Below are positions 6,092-12,692 of a DNA stretch of 18,494 nt, piece by piece. The translations under genes and the position numbers were made by a program. The first letter of the stretch is position 1; the number at the start of each line of letters is the position of its first letter. The notes beneath the pieces are model-generated. The model was given only the letters and a program-made list of their open reading frames with translations, was not told where the DNA came from and made no database searches. Source of the stretch: Candidatus Hydrothermarchaeota archaeon (lineage in GTDB: Archaea > Hydrothermarchaeota > Hydrothermarchaeia > Hydrothermarchaeales > BMS3B); NCBI GenBank assembly GCA_015521945.1, contig WANG01000047.1:1-18494 (forward strand), written 5' to 3'.

Positions 6092-6818
6092 CCTCCCAGA
6101 CGTGCTCAAAGTAGCTCCTGTACAGCCTTATGCACGCCTTACTGCGGTTGTATATCGCCGACTCCTCCTGCAGGGGGTCGCCGGCTGAGAGTATCAGCTC
6201 CCGCTGGTCCGCGAGCAGGAAGCAGGAGTGCTCGTGGGGGTAGTGCCTGTACTCAACGCCCGCCTCCTCAAGCACGCGCACCGTGCCAGGTTCAAAGCTG
6301 CCCAGCGCCCTGATGCGCACCCCGCGGCGGGACGCTGCAGCAAGCGCCCCCGCGAGCTCCGAGCAGGCAGCGGGGTTGCTGCCCATCAGCAGCACCTCAG
6401 CCTCGGCAGAGCCCAGCATGCTCCTGCACCTCTCAACTATGTTCTGCCTGCCCCGTATGAGCCACACAGCCTCATGCAGGCTCTCCTCACGGAAGGGCTC
6501 CGAGTAAAGCCTCTCAAGAGCCACCCTGAGCTCCTCCACAGCGCGGCGTATGCCCTCAAGCTCCCTCTCAAGCACCTCCCCGGGGGGCACCGCCAAGTAC
6601 CTCCTGGGCCTCCCGGGCTGGGCGAGCACGTAGCCCCTGCGCTCAAGGCTCTCAAGCACGTCATACTCCCTGGCGTAGGGTATGCCCGCCAGCTCCCTGA
6701 TTTCCCGCACCGTGGCGCTGCCCCTCGCCACGAGAGCGAGGTACGTCCTCGCCTCGTACTCGCTCAGCCCCAGCCGTCGCAGCAGCTCCACCAGCTTCCT
6801 GTCCACCACCACGTACAT
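6081..6818 (-). CDS. TrmB-family transcriptional regulator
   Basis: A 245-residue TrmB-family protein. The N-terminal winged helix is clear (LRRLGLSEYEARTYLALVARGSATVREI, then GIPYAREYDVLESLERRGYV), followed by a coiled linker (~80-107) and a C-terminal effector domain (~115-245) with the phospholipase-D-like fold pattern of this family. Known TrmB proteins sense sugars, but no sugar genes are here. Instead it is divergent from tusA-dsrE2 and upstream of nikR-ccmAB on the same strand. The effector domain carries four Cys (131, 152, 199, 229) and an HxxHxHxC run (His192, 195, 197, Cys199), unusual for a sugar sensor. The ATG at 6818 lies ~27 nt from a palindromic TATA box, so it is probably leaderless. 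Confidence 0.87.
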   Translation of the reverse strand: MYVVVDRKLVELLRRLGLSEYEARTYLALVARGSATVREIRELAGIPYAREYDVLESLERRGYVLAQPGRPRRYLAVPPGEVLERELEGIRRAVEELRVALERLYSEPFREESLHEAVWLIRGRQNIVERCRSMLGSAEAEVLLMGSNPAACSELAGALAAASRRGVRIRALGSFEPGTVRVLEEAGVEYRHYPHEHSCFLLADQRELILSAGDPLQEESAIYNRSKACIRLYRSYFEHVWEEKV

Positions 6819-6837
6819 GCTATGAACATCCGAAAGC

Positions 6838-6850
6838 TTTATATATAAAA
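6838..6850. promoter_or_regulatory. Bidirectional TATA palindrome between the TrmB gene and tusA
   Basis: TTTATATATAAAA is nearly self-complementary. On the - strand it is ~27 nt from the TrmB-family gene's ATG (leaderless). On the + strand it is ~44 nt from the tusA ATG, leaving a ~20 nt leader that contains the ribosome site AGGAGG (6877-6882). Both divergent genes can be served by this one element. Confidence 0.65.
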
Positions 6851-6870
6851 TTTACTCAGAAATAAGTAAA
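6851..6870. promoter_or_regulatory. Candidate operator: inverted repeat TTTACT-N8-AGTAAA
   Basis: TTTACT at 6851-6856 is the exact reverse complement of AGTAAA at 6865-6870. The pair abuts the TATA element and covers the expected tusA transcription start. Its TACT/AGTA cores recall TACT..AGTA-type operators described for TrmB-family regulators, but the spacing is wider here. It is a plausible binding site for the divergently encoded TrmB-family protein; this is inference. Confidence 0.4.
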
Positions 6871-6887
6871 AAGTCAGGAGGGATGTT

Positions 6888-7121
6888 ATGAAGGCAGACG
6901 AAGTGCTGGACACCTCTGGGATGGTGTGCCCCATGCCGGTGCTCAAGACCCGCAAGGCGGCTGAGAAGCTTGAGCCCGGCAAGGTGCTGAAGGTGATAGC
7001 CACCGACAGGGGGGCAAAGAGCGACATACCCGCGTGGGCGAAGAACAGCGGCTTTGAGCTTCTGAGCGTTGAGGAAGAGGAAGGGAAGTACGTGTTCTAC
7101 ATAAAGAAGCCGGAGGGCTGA
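6888..7121 (+). CDS. tusA: TusA-family sulfurtransferase
   Basis: A 77-residue TusA/SirA/YedF protein with the family signature LDTSGMVCPMPVLKTRKA: Cys14 in the CPxP motif carries a persulfide. The rest (GKVLKVIATDRGAKSDIPAWAKNSGFELLSVEEEEGKYVFYIKK) is the normal two-layer fold. TusA passes sulfur between cysteine desulfurases or other sources and acceptor proteins, and in sulfur-metabolising archaea it works with DsrE proteins. It has a strong ribosome site (AGGAGG, 5 nt spacing) and is followed after 2 nt by dsrE2. The pairing points to a dedicated cytoplasmic sulfur relay. Confidence 0.92.
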   Translation: MKADEVLDTSGMVCPMPVLKTRKAAEKLEPGKVLKVIATDRGAKSDIPAWAKNSGFELLSVEEEEGKYVFYIKKPEG

Positions 7122-7123
7122 AG

Positions 7124-7594
7124 ATGAGCGAGAAAAAGAAGAAGCTGTGCATAATAGTCAGCAAGGGCACCCTTGACTCCGCCTACCCGCCCCTCATACT
7201 CGCAAGCACCGCGGCCAGCATGGGCTGGGAGGCGCACCTCTTCTTCACCTTCTACGGGCTGGACATAGTGAACAGGAAGAAGTACAGGAGCCTCAAGGTG
7301 GCACCCATCGCCAACCCGGCGATGCCCATGCCCGTGCCCAACATCATCGGCATGCTCCCGGGGATGACAGCCATGGCGACGGCGATGATGAAGAAGATGA
7401 TGGCAGACAAGAAGGTGCCGAGCATACCCGAGCTCATAGAGGTGTGCAGGGAGGTGGGGGTGAAGTTCTACGGGTGCCAGATGACGATAGACGTGATGGG
7501 TATAAAGGAAGAGGACCTGATGGTTGACGCCTGCATAGGCGCGGCAGGGTTCTTGGAAATAGCGGGCGACGCGGATGTGACCCTGTTCATCTGA
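7124..7594 (+). CDS. dsrE2: DsrE2-type DsrE/F/DrsH-like sulfur-transfer protein
   Basis: A 156-residue DsrE-family protein of the DsrE2 (peroxiredoxin-family) branch. It shows KLCIIVSKGTLDSAYPPLILASTAASMGWEAHLFFTFYGL, a long Met/Pro-rich central segment (~64-93), and the C-terminal FYGCQMTIDVMGI and DACIGAAGFLEIAGDADVTLFI. Cys118 in FYGCQMT is the expected persulfide site; Cys9, Cys108 and Cys137 are extra. It is 2 nt after tusA with GGAGG at 7112-7116, so the two are coupled. DsrE2 and TusA exchange sulfane sulfur; whether the relay feeds biosynthesis or sulfur dissimilation cannot be told here. Confidence 0.9.
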   Translation: MSEKKKKLCIIVSKGTLDSAYPPLILASTAASMGWEAHLFFTFYGLDIVNRKKYRSLKVAPIANPAMPMPVPNIIGMLPGMTAMATAMMKKMMADKKVPSIPELIEVCREVGVKFYGCQMTIDVMGIKEEDLMVDACIGAAGFLEIAGDADVTLFI

Positions 7595-7610
7595 GCAGGG
7601 TCTCGCTCCC

Positions 7611-7615
7611 TTTTT
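7611..7615 (+). terminator. Oligo-T terminator after dsrE2
   Basis: A TTTTT run (preceded by CTCGCTCCC) lies 17 nt after the dsrE2 stop, in the 23-nt gap to the convergent FAD dehydrogenase gene. Short T runs are the usual archaeal intrinsic termination signal. No strong hairpin is seen. Confidence 0.4.
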
Positions 7616-7617
7616 AG

Positions 7618-9009
7618 CTAAGCTGCCTGCCAGTCCACACCTTCCTTCTCCATGACCCCCCTTGCGGCGAGTATTCCCGTGGCTGAGGCTATCACCAGCC
7701 CCCTGGAAACCCCAACCCCGTCTCCCGCCACGAACAGGTTCTCTCTGGAGGTCTCCATGCTCCTGTCCACCTCCACACGCATGGCATAGTACTTTATCTC
7801 GGGGGCGTAGAGCAGGGTTGAGTCGCTTGCCACTCCGGGTATGACCCTGTCCAGGCGCTCCAGCCCCTCCAGGATGTTGGTGACTATGCGGTGGGGCATG
7901 ACCATGGCTATGTCCCCCGGAGTAACCGCCCGCAGGGTGGGGTGCACCAGCCCAGAGTTTATCCTCTTCCAGGTTGAGCGCCTGCCCCTGCGCAGGTCTC
8001 CGAGGCGCTGAATCAGCGGGTTCCCACCCCCCAGGGTGGTGGCGGTCCTCGCTATGCTCTCCCCGTACTCCGTGGAGTTCTCCACGGGCTCCGTGAGCTC
8101 AATGCGGGTGAGGAAGGCGAAGTTGGTGTTGTCGCTCTGCCTGTCCCTGAGGCAGTGCCCGTTGACCCCCACGTAACCCCGATAGTGCTCCTTGACCATG
8201 AAGCCACGGTGGTTGACGCAGAAGGTGCGCACGAAGTCGTCGTAGGTCTTGGTGATTATGTGGAACTTGGGGTCCCTGTTTATCCTGCACACGGGCTCCA
8301 TTATAACGGCTGGCACCTCAACCCTCACCCCCACATCTATGGGACCGTGGCGTATCCTCAGCCCCAGACGCTGCGCCTGCTCCACCATCCAGGAGGCACC
8401 CGCCCTGCCGGGTGCGGCTATAACGTACCTGGGCTTGAGCCTCTCCCCCGAGGAGAGCACCACCTCCAGGTCAGGGGTTATCTCCTCCACCCTGGTCCTG
8501 AGGATGAACCTCACGCCCTTCTCCCGCAGGTGCTCGGCTATGCTCTTTATAACCTCGGGCGTGTGGTCGCTGCCGATGTGCCTCTGGGGAATCTGCACGA
8601 ACTCAATGCCCGCGCTTGCCGCCTTGCGGGAGAGCTCCTCCTCCTCCTTGCCGCTCGCCCTGTACAGCTTATCCGGGGTGCCGTGCCTGACGTATATGCT
8701 GTCCACGTACTTAACCAGCTCCCACGCCTCCTGGTCGCTCATGAACTCGTAGAGGTTGCCCCCGATGTCGGGGCGGAGGTTCAGGGTGCCGTCGCTCAGC
8801 CCGCCTGCACCGCCGACGCCGCACATCACGTTGCAGGGCCTGCACTTCATGCACTTCCCGGTCTTCTCCATCGGGCACTCGCGCTCGTCCACGTCCCTGC
8901 CCATGTCCACGATTACCACTTTCAGGCTGGACTTCTCAGCCAGCTCATAGGCTGCGAACAGCCCCGCCGGTCCTGCACCGATTATTACAACATCCGCACT
9001 CATAAGCAT
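7618..9009 (-). CDS. COG2509-type FAD-dependent dehydrogenase
   Basis: A 463-residue flavoprotein. The N-terminal Rossmann motif is ADVVIIGAGPAGLFAAYEL (GxGxxG at 11-16). A Cys cluster follows (Cys45, 53, 56, 59, 63 in ECPMEKTGKCMKCRPCNVMC), leading straight into GVGGAGGLSDGTLNL. The C-terminal FAD signature is NLFVAGDGVGVSRGLVIASATGILAARG. This layout matches the uncharacterised FAD-utilising dehydrogenases of COG2509. The Cys cluster may bind an Fe-S centre. Substrate unknown; neighbours do not clarify it. The - strand TATA-like CATTAAAATAGG (9035-9046) puts the transcript start near 9016, so ATG 9009 is favoured, with ATG 9003 a close alternative (MSADVVIIG). A longer frame to 9078 is unlikely. 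Confidence 0.85.
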   Translation of the reverse strand: MLMSADVVIIGAGPAGLFAAYELAEKSSLKVVIVDMGRDVDERECPMEKTGKCMKCRPCNVMCGVGGAGGLSDGTLNLRPDIGGNLYEFMSDQEAWELVKYVDSIYVRHGTPDKLYRASGKEEEELSRKAASAGIEFVQIPQRHIGSDHTPEVIKSIAEHLREKGVRFILRTRVEEITPDLEVVLSSGERLKPRYVIAAPGRAGASWMVEQAQRLGLRIRHGPIDVGVRVEVPAVIMEPVCRINRDPKFHIITKTYDDFVRTFCVNHRGFMVKEHYRGYVGVNGHCLRDRQSDNTNFAFLTRIELTEPVENSTEYGESIARTATTLGGGNPLIQRLGDLRRGRRSTWKRINSGLVHPTLRAVTPGDIAMVMPHRIVTNILEGLERLDRVIPGVASDSTLLYAPEIKYYAMRVEVDRSMETSRENLFVAGDGVGVSRGLVIASATGILAARGVMEKEGVDWQAA

Positions 9010-9034
9010 CAGGCGGTGTGAGTATGGACGAATA

Positions 9035-9046
9035 CCTATTTTAATG
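9035..9046. promoter_or_regulatory. Shared TATA-like element for the divergent FAD dehydrogenase and 57-aa genes
   Basis: CCTATTTTAATG can serve as a TATA box on either strand. It lies ~30-35 nt from the FAD-dehydrogenase start on the - strand and ~39 nt from the ATG at 9080 on the + strand, just far enough to include that gene's GGAGG. Confidence 0.4.
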
Positions 9047-9079
9047 TTACGCTCCCACGTACTTGCGGAGGAAAGCAAG

Positions 9080-9253
9080 ATGGACGTGAGTCTTCTGCTG
9101 TACGCCGTTGCGGTGCTGCTGCTTCTGATGAACGCGTACCACTACTACAAGATAAGAACCCTTGAGACCGAGCTGAGGACGCTGAAGAGGGAGAGGGAGA
9201 GAATCAGGGAAGCGCTGGAGAGGCTCAAGAGCAGGCTCAACGACTACCGGTGA
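9080..9253 (+). CDS. Small membrane protein with coiled coil, unknown function
   Basis: A 57-residue protein with one N-terminal hydrophobic helix (~4-18, SLLLYAVAVLLLLMN) followed by a Lys/Arg/Glu-rich heptad region (~24-54: LETELRTLKRERERIREALERLKSRL) predicted to be a cytoplasmic coiled coil. GGAGG at 9067-9071 gives good spacing to ATG 9080, so the upstream ATG at 9044 is not needed. I do not recognise a family; FtsB/FtsL-like size and architecture are noted but not enough to name it. The 3' end overlaps scpB by 17 nt on the opposite strand. Confidence 0.65.
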   Translation: MDVSLLLYAVAVLLLLMNAYHYYKIRTLETELRTLKRERERIREALERLKSRLNDYR

Positions 9254-9740
9254 GCATTCTGGCTATCTGCTTTTTCTGCTCCTCCAGATTCCTGCTCAGC
9301 CCGAAGTAGTCTGCGAACTTCGGGGTGGTTGTGAGCATCCTGGTTCTCCCAGCGGGAGCGGTGTCCACGAACCCCATCCTCACCAGCTCCTTTATGTGGG
9401 CGTACGCCGAGGTGCCCCGCATCCTGACCACCTCCGCCTGGGTAACGGGCTGGCGCAGGGCGATGACGGCAAGGGTCTTGAGCAGGTCCCTGCCAACCTC
9501 GGGCTTGGCAACCTCCCCAGCGAGCTCCGCGAGCTCCGGCATGACCTGCATCACGTACCGCTCCTCGTCCACCTGAACTATCTGAATGGCGCTGCCCCTT
9601 GCCGAGTACTCCTCCCTGAGCTTCCGTATAATCCGCAGCGCCTCCTCCCGCTCCACACCGGCGAGCTCCGCAAGCCTGCCCGCAGACACGGGCTCGGAGG
9701 AGAGAAACAGCCCCGCCTCAATAACCCGCTTCGCCTCCAA
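9237..9740 (-). CDS. scpB: ScpB segregation and condensation protein
   Basis: A 167-residue protein with two winged helices typical of ScpB, the kite-type subunit of the Smc-ScpAB chromosome condensin. The first is in KRVIEAGLFLSSEPVSAGRLAELAGV..EALRIIRKLREEY; the second is in LLKTLAVIALRQPVTQAEVVRMRGTSAYAHIKELVRMGFV, followed by TTPKFADYFGL. The start is TTG at 9740, supported by the strong ribosome site GAGGTGA (9750-9756). It begins 4 nt after the aIF1 stop and is probably cotranscribed with it. No scpA or smc is in the window. Confidence 0.9.
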   Translation of the reverse strand: MEAKRVIEAGLFLSSEPVSAGRLAELAGVEREEALRIIRKLREEYSARGSAIQIVQVDEERYVMQVMPELAELAGEVAKPEVGRDLLKTLAVIALRQPVTQAEVVRMRGTSAYAHIKELVRMGFVDTAPAGRTRMLTTTPKFADYFGLSRNLEEQKKQIARMLTGSR

Positions 9741-9744
9741 GAGC

Positions 9745-10050
9745 CTACTTCACCTCTATAAGGTCCTGGGAGTACCCGTGCCTTATAAGGAACTCCTTGA
9801 CCCTCTGCCGGTGGTCACCCTGCAGCTCTATCCTGCCGTCCTTCACCGTACCCCCGCAGGCGAGCTCGCCCTTGAGCTTCTTGGCAAGCTCGGCTATGTT
9901 GATGGACTTCTCGCTGATACCATCAACTACCGTCATCGCCTTGCCGAACTTGCGTCTGGTCAGGGATATGGTGATTTTCTGACTCTCCCTTGCTATCTCC
10001 TCACAGATACACAGGTCCTCTGGCAGTCCGCAAACAGAACAGGTCTCCAT
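9745..10050 (-). CDS. Translation initiation factor aIF1 (SUI1 family)
   Basis: A 101-residue SUI1-domain protein. The N-terminus [18 protein letters not shown] has the CxxC...CxC metal-binding element (Cys4, 7, 14, 16) common in archaeal aIF1. The core contains [53 protein letters not shown] and a final [13 protein letters not shown]. aIF1 binds the 30S subunit near the P site and enforces start-codon selection. Candidate promoters on the - strand are TATA-like sequence near 10080 and a stronger GATAAATTTATAAACC reading around 10102-10117. GGAAGGG lies upstream of the ATG. Followed after 4 nt by scpB. Confidence 0.93.
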   Translation of the reverse strand: METCSVCGLPEDLCICEEIARESQKITISLTRRKFGKAMTVVDGISEKSINIAELAKKLKGELACGGTVKDGRIELQGDHRQRVKEFLIRHGYSQDLIEVK

Positions 10051-10103
10051 CCCTTCTCTATCCCTTCCACAGGTTTTTAGTATAATGTGATACCGGAAGG
10101 GGT

Positions 10104-11162
10104 TTATAAATTTATCCCCTGCTCACCCAGCACGCGCCTGAGCTCCGTCCTGAGCTCCTGCTGACCCACCTCCCGGCGTGCCAGCTCCCTGAGCCGGGCT
10201 GCGCACCTCAGGGCGCGCTCCCTCGCCGCTCTGCCCGCCTCCAGCACCGCACTCCAGTCACCCTCGCGGGCGCTTCTGTAAGCCTCCTCAGCCTCCGGGA
10301 ACATCGCCCTGCGCATGCCCGTAAGCCCTGCCACGTAGAAGGCGAGGGAGGCGAGGCTGCGCTTCTCCACGATGGCGCTGAGCCTGCCCTCCGGGTGGGT
10401 GTCGGCGAGCAGGTCGCCCACGCTGCGCAGCACCCGCTCAAGCAGCCCCGTGGCGCTCCTGAAGAGCTCCGCAGGAACCTCCTCCTGGAGCTGCTCTCCC
10501 AGCTCGTGGGCAAGCAGGGTGTAGCTCTCCTCCTCCGCTATCCTGGCTATCTTGGCATCCAGCTCTCTATCAGGGGAGGCTATCTCCTCCTCGCTCACCC
10601 CGTACAGCTCAAAAGCCTCCAGCAGCACCCTCTTCCTGCTGAGCCTCGCCTCCTCCACCTTCTCCCACAGGTACTCCCTGAATATCCCCATGCGCAGGTA
10701 TATCCTTCCCCCCGCCGACATGGCAGGTGAGGCGAGCAGGTCCCTGACCAGCTCCCGCCCCGTAACGCTCACCCTGAAGCCCCTCCTACTGAAGCGCCTT
10801 TGCAGCTCCCCCAGGAAGAAGCTGGGGTTCATGCCCGTGCTGTATCCAGCCCCGTAGCAGTACCCCTCCGGCAGGTGCTCCTCCACCCCCTCGGCATCCA
10901 TGGGGTCAATGCTCCTGCCTCCCGCACGGATGCGCCTGAGCTCAGCCCCCGCAAGCCTCCGCCACAGCCTCTCCTTGGAATCTATCCACTTCATCAGCTC
11001 CTGGGTATCTATCCTCTCCCAGGGCTCAACAGCCTTCTCAAACCTGTACAGGCTCCTGAGGCGCATGAGAAGCCCGCAGATGGAGTAAATCCCCCAGAAG
11101 CTGGCGTTGCTCACCTCGCAGTTGTACCTAACCTGCTCCGCTATCTCCTCAACACCCCGCAT
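10104..11162 (-). CDS. Uncharacterised protein, Sfum_1244-like
   Basis: A 352-residue, probably cytoplasmic, mostly helical protein with no signal peptide or membrane segment. The N-terminal [19 protein letters not shown] (14-32) with [15 protein letters not shown], and a middle [20 protein letters not shown] (about 101-120), resemble the uncharacterised Sfum_1244 family as I recall it; this assignment is from memory and not certain. The last ~100 residues are Arg/Glu/Ala-rich helices. Function unknown. The - strand TATA (TTTTATATCG, 11191-11200) sits in the 3' end of the MgtC-like gene, so it can be transcribed on its own. The gene ends 53 nt before aIF1. Confidence 0.75.
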   Translation of the reverse strand: MRGVEEIAEQVRYNCEVSNASFWGIYSICGLLMRLRSLYRFEKAVEPWERIDTQELMKWIDSKERLWRRLAGAELRRIRAGGRSIDPMDAEGVEEHLPEGYCYGAGYSTGMNPSFFLGELQRRFSRRGFRVSVTGRELVRDLLASPAMSAGGRIYLRMGIFREYLWEKVEEARLSRKRVLLEAFELYGVSEEEIASPDRELDAKIARIAEEESYTLLAHELGEQLQEEVPAELFRSATGLLERVLRSVGDLLADTHPEGRLSAIVEKRSLASLAFYVAGLTGMRRAMFPEAEEAYRSAREGDWSAVLEAGRAARERALRCAARLRELARREVGQQELRTELRRVLGEQGINL

Positions 11163-11186
11163 CTCGCCTCTAAATCTCGCCTCTCA

Positions 11187-12380
11187 CTAACGATATAAAA
11201 TCAGCAGCAAAACCGCAGCCGCAGAGCCTGCAAGGAGCAGCAGCAGCGCCGTGCTCCTCGCACGCCCCCCGAGCAGCAGCGCACCCCTGAGCCCCGAGGC
11301 TGCCAGGGTGAGCACTCCCCCTAAGGCAGCGGTGGATACACCTAAGGTGCCGGAGGAGCTCAGCACCGCGAGGGCTCCGAGGGATGCGCCTCCGGAGAGC
11401 ACCCCCGCTGCCGCCGCTGCTAAGTACAGGAAGAGGGGGTGGGGGGAGAGGTAGTGGTAGACCAGGATAAGGGCGAGCAGGATGAGGGTAAACCTCAGCG
11501 CCGGCATGAGGGCGAAGGGAGAGCGCATCTCAAGCTCAACACCCTCCGCCTCCCTGCCCAGGAGCACCGCGGGGAGGGCGTAGCACACCAGGAGAGCCGC
11601 CGCGGGCAGGAGGAGCAGGTAGGCGAGCTCAAGGCTTATGAAAGCCGCCACCGCGGCGTTCTTAACCACCTCGGCTGCAAGCGCCGCGAGGGTGCAGGCT
11701 GCGGCAGTGCGTCCTCCAAGCTTTGAGACGCTGCCCGCCACACCTGCGCTGCTCACCAGGCCGCCCGCAAACCCCGCCTCAACGGCACCCAAGCGCTCTT
11801 CCAAGAAGCGCAGCGCCAGGAAGCCGGCAAACCCGGCCGTGGAAGCCACCAGCACCGCAACCACCACCTGCTTCAGGTTGAGCAGCCCCGCGGGGTCAAC
11901 CGGGTAGGGGGGCACCACGGGGTAGAGCACGAAGGCGATGAGCCCGAACTCCATGGCGGAGCGCATCTCATCATGGCTCAGCGCCTCCGAGAGGATGAGG
12001 GTGTACTTCTTGAACACCAGTATGCTGGTGACCAGTATCCCCGCCCCCACAGCCTCGGTGTACATCCCCAGCCCCACCAGCACCCCTATCAAGTAGGCGA
12101 GCAGGAAGGCCACGGGGCTGGTAAGCCCTATGGCGTAGGTGCGGAAGTTCTTTATGGTGCCCAGCAGGAGCACCAGCAGCACCACCCCCAGCAGGGTAAC
12201 GTTGACGAACCAGGGGGAGGAGAGGGAGACGGCGATGTAGGTGCTCAGGGCGCCCGCGAGGGAGATGAGCATGAAGGTTCTGGTGCCGGCTATCACCTGC
12301 ACCTTCAGCTCCCTCTCCACCCCCAGAAGCCCCCCAACCAGCGCCGAGATAACCGCCATTTTTATCAGTTCTGTTTCCAT
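11187..12380 (-). CDS. MgtC/SapB-DUF4010 family membrane protein
   Basis: A 397-residue polytopic membrane protein with roughly 11-12 hydrophobic helices. The N-terminal MgtC/SapB domain shows ISALVGGLLGVERELKVQVIAGTRTFMLISLAGAL (about 11-45). The C-terminal DUF4010-like half includes GFAGGLVSSAGVAGSVSKLGGR and the closing Gly/Ala/Leu-rich helices. Proteins with this two-part layout are widespread in archaea; function is undefined (MgtC itself is linked to magnesium and phosphate stress). ATG 12380 was chosen over 12599 because the extension overlaps the divergent half-ferritin gene and is not family-like. A - strand TATA (12399-12410) lies ~25 nt upstream, so it is probably leaderless. Confidence 0.83.
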   Translation of the reverse strand: METELIKMAVISALVGGLLGVERELKVQVIAGTRTFMLISLAGALSTYIAVSLSSPWFVNVTLLGVVLLVLLLGTIKNFRTYAIGLTSPVAFLLAYLIGVLVGLGMYTEAVGAGILVTSILVFKKYTLILSEALSHDEMRSAMEFGLIAFVLYPVVPPYPVDPAGLLNLKQVVVAVLVASTAGFAGFLALRFLEERLGAVEAGFAGGLVSSAGVAGSVSKLGGRTAAACTLAALAAEVVKNAAVAAFISLELAYLLLLPAAALLVCYALPAVLLGREAEGVELEMRSPFALMPALRFTLILLALILVYHYLSPHPLFLYLAAAAAGVLSGGASLGALAVLSSSGTLGVSTAALGGVLTLAASGLRGALLLGGRARSTALLLLLAGSAAAVLLLILYR

Positions 12381-12398
12381 GGTTAACCTACTGGCAAT

Positions 12399-12410
12399 GT
12401 AATATAAAAA
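12399..12410 (-). promoter_or_regulatory. TATA box of the MgtC/DUF4010 gene
   Basis: On the - strand the sequence reads TTTTTATATTAC, centred ~25 nt before ATG 12380, consistent with a leaderless transcript. For the + strand gene at 12423 this element is too close; its promoter may be the TTTTTATC near 12358-12366, inside the MgtC-like coding region. Confidence 0.5.
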
Positions 12411-12422
12411 GGTGGGGGTTGA

Positions 12423-12692
12423 ATGAGCAGCAGGGACGTTGTCAGGAAGCTTGAAACCCTTGCAGAGCTTGAAGAGCGGGGGGTTGTGGTCATCGCCAAG
12501 CACCTGCGCAGGGCGGTTGAGAGGAGCAGCCTTGATGAGGCGGACAAGAGGCGGGTTGCTGAAATTCTGGAGAGGATTGCAAAGGAGTCGGAGGGGCACC
12601 AGCAGGTGCTGAGGCTCCTGATATCCCAGCTTGACGGGTGCGGGAGGGTGGAGCGTGAGCTCGGAGCTTGTAAAGCTGCTGAAACGGCTTGA
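12423..12692 (+). CDS. Half-ferritin-like helical hairpin protein 1
   Basis: An 89-residue protein made of two long amphipathic helices (~5-34 and ~38-70) and a short Cys-containing tail. The second helix ends AKESEGHQQVLRLLISQL, resembling the Glu/His helix of ferritin-like and rubrerythrin domains but with an ExH (Glu57, His59) rather than ExxH spacing. Helix 1 carries LAELEERGVVVIAKHLRRA with candidate ligands Glu17/Glu18 and His27. It parallels the next gene along most of its length and both start MSS, so they look like diverged tandem copies. GGTGGGGG at 12411-12418 is the ribosome site. Family not recognised; ferritin-like half domain is an inference from pattern. Confidence 0.6.
   Translation: MSSRDVVRKLETLAELEERGVVVIAKHLRRAVERSSLDEADKRRVAEILERIAKESEGHQQVLRLLISQLDGCGRVERELGACKAAETA

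Noticed and set aside
8155..9021. 288-codon open frame on the + strand
   Set aside because: Antisense shadow of the FAD dehydrogenase, whose motifs are unmistakable; no ribosome site or family features.
9586..10080. 164-codon + strand frame across scpB/aIF1
   Set aside because: Antisense to two clearly recognised genes; no supporting features.
12381..12599. N-terminal extension of the MgtC/DUF4010 frame
   Set aside because: It overlaps the half-ferritin gene and lies upstream of a well-placed TATA box; family sequence begins at 12380.
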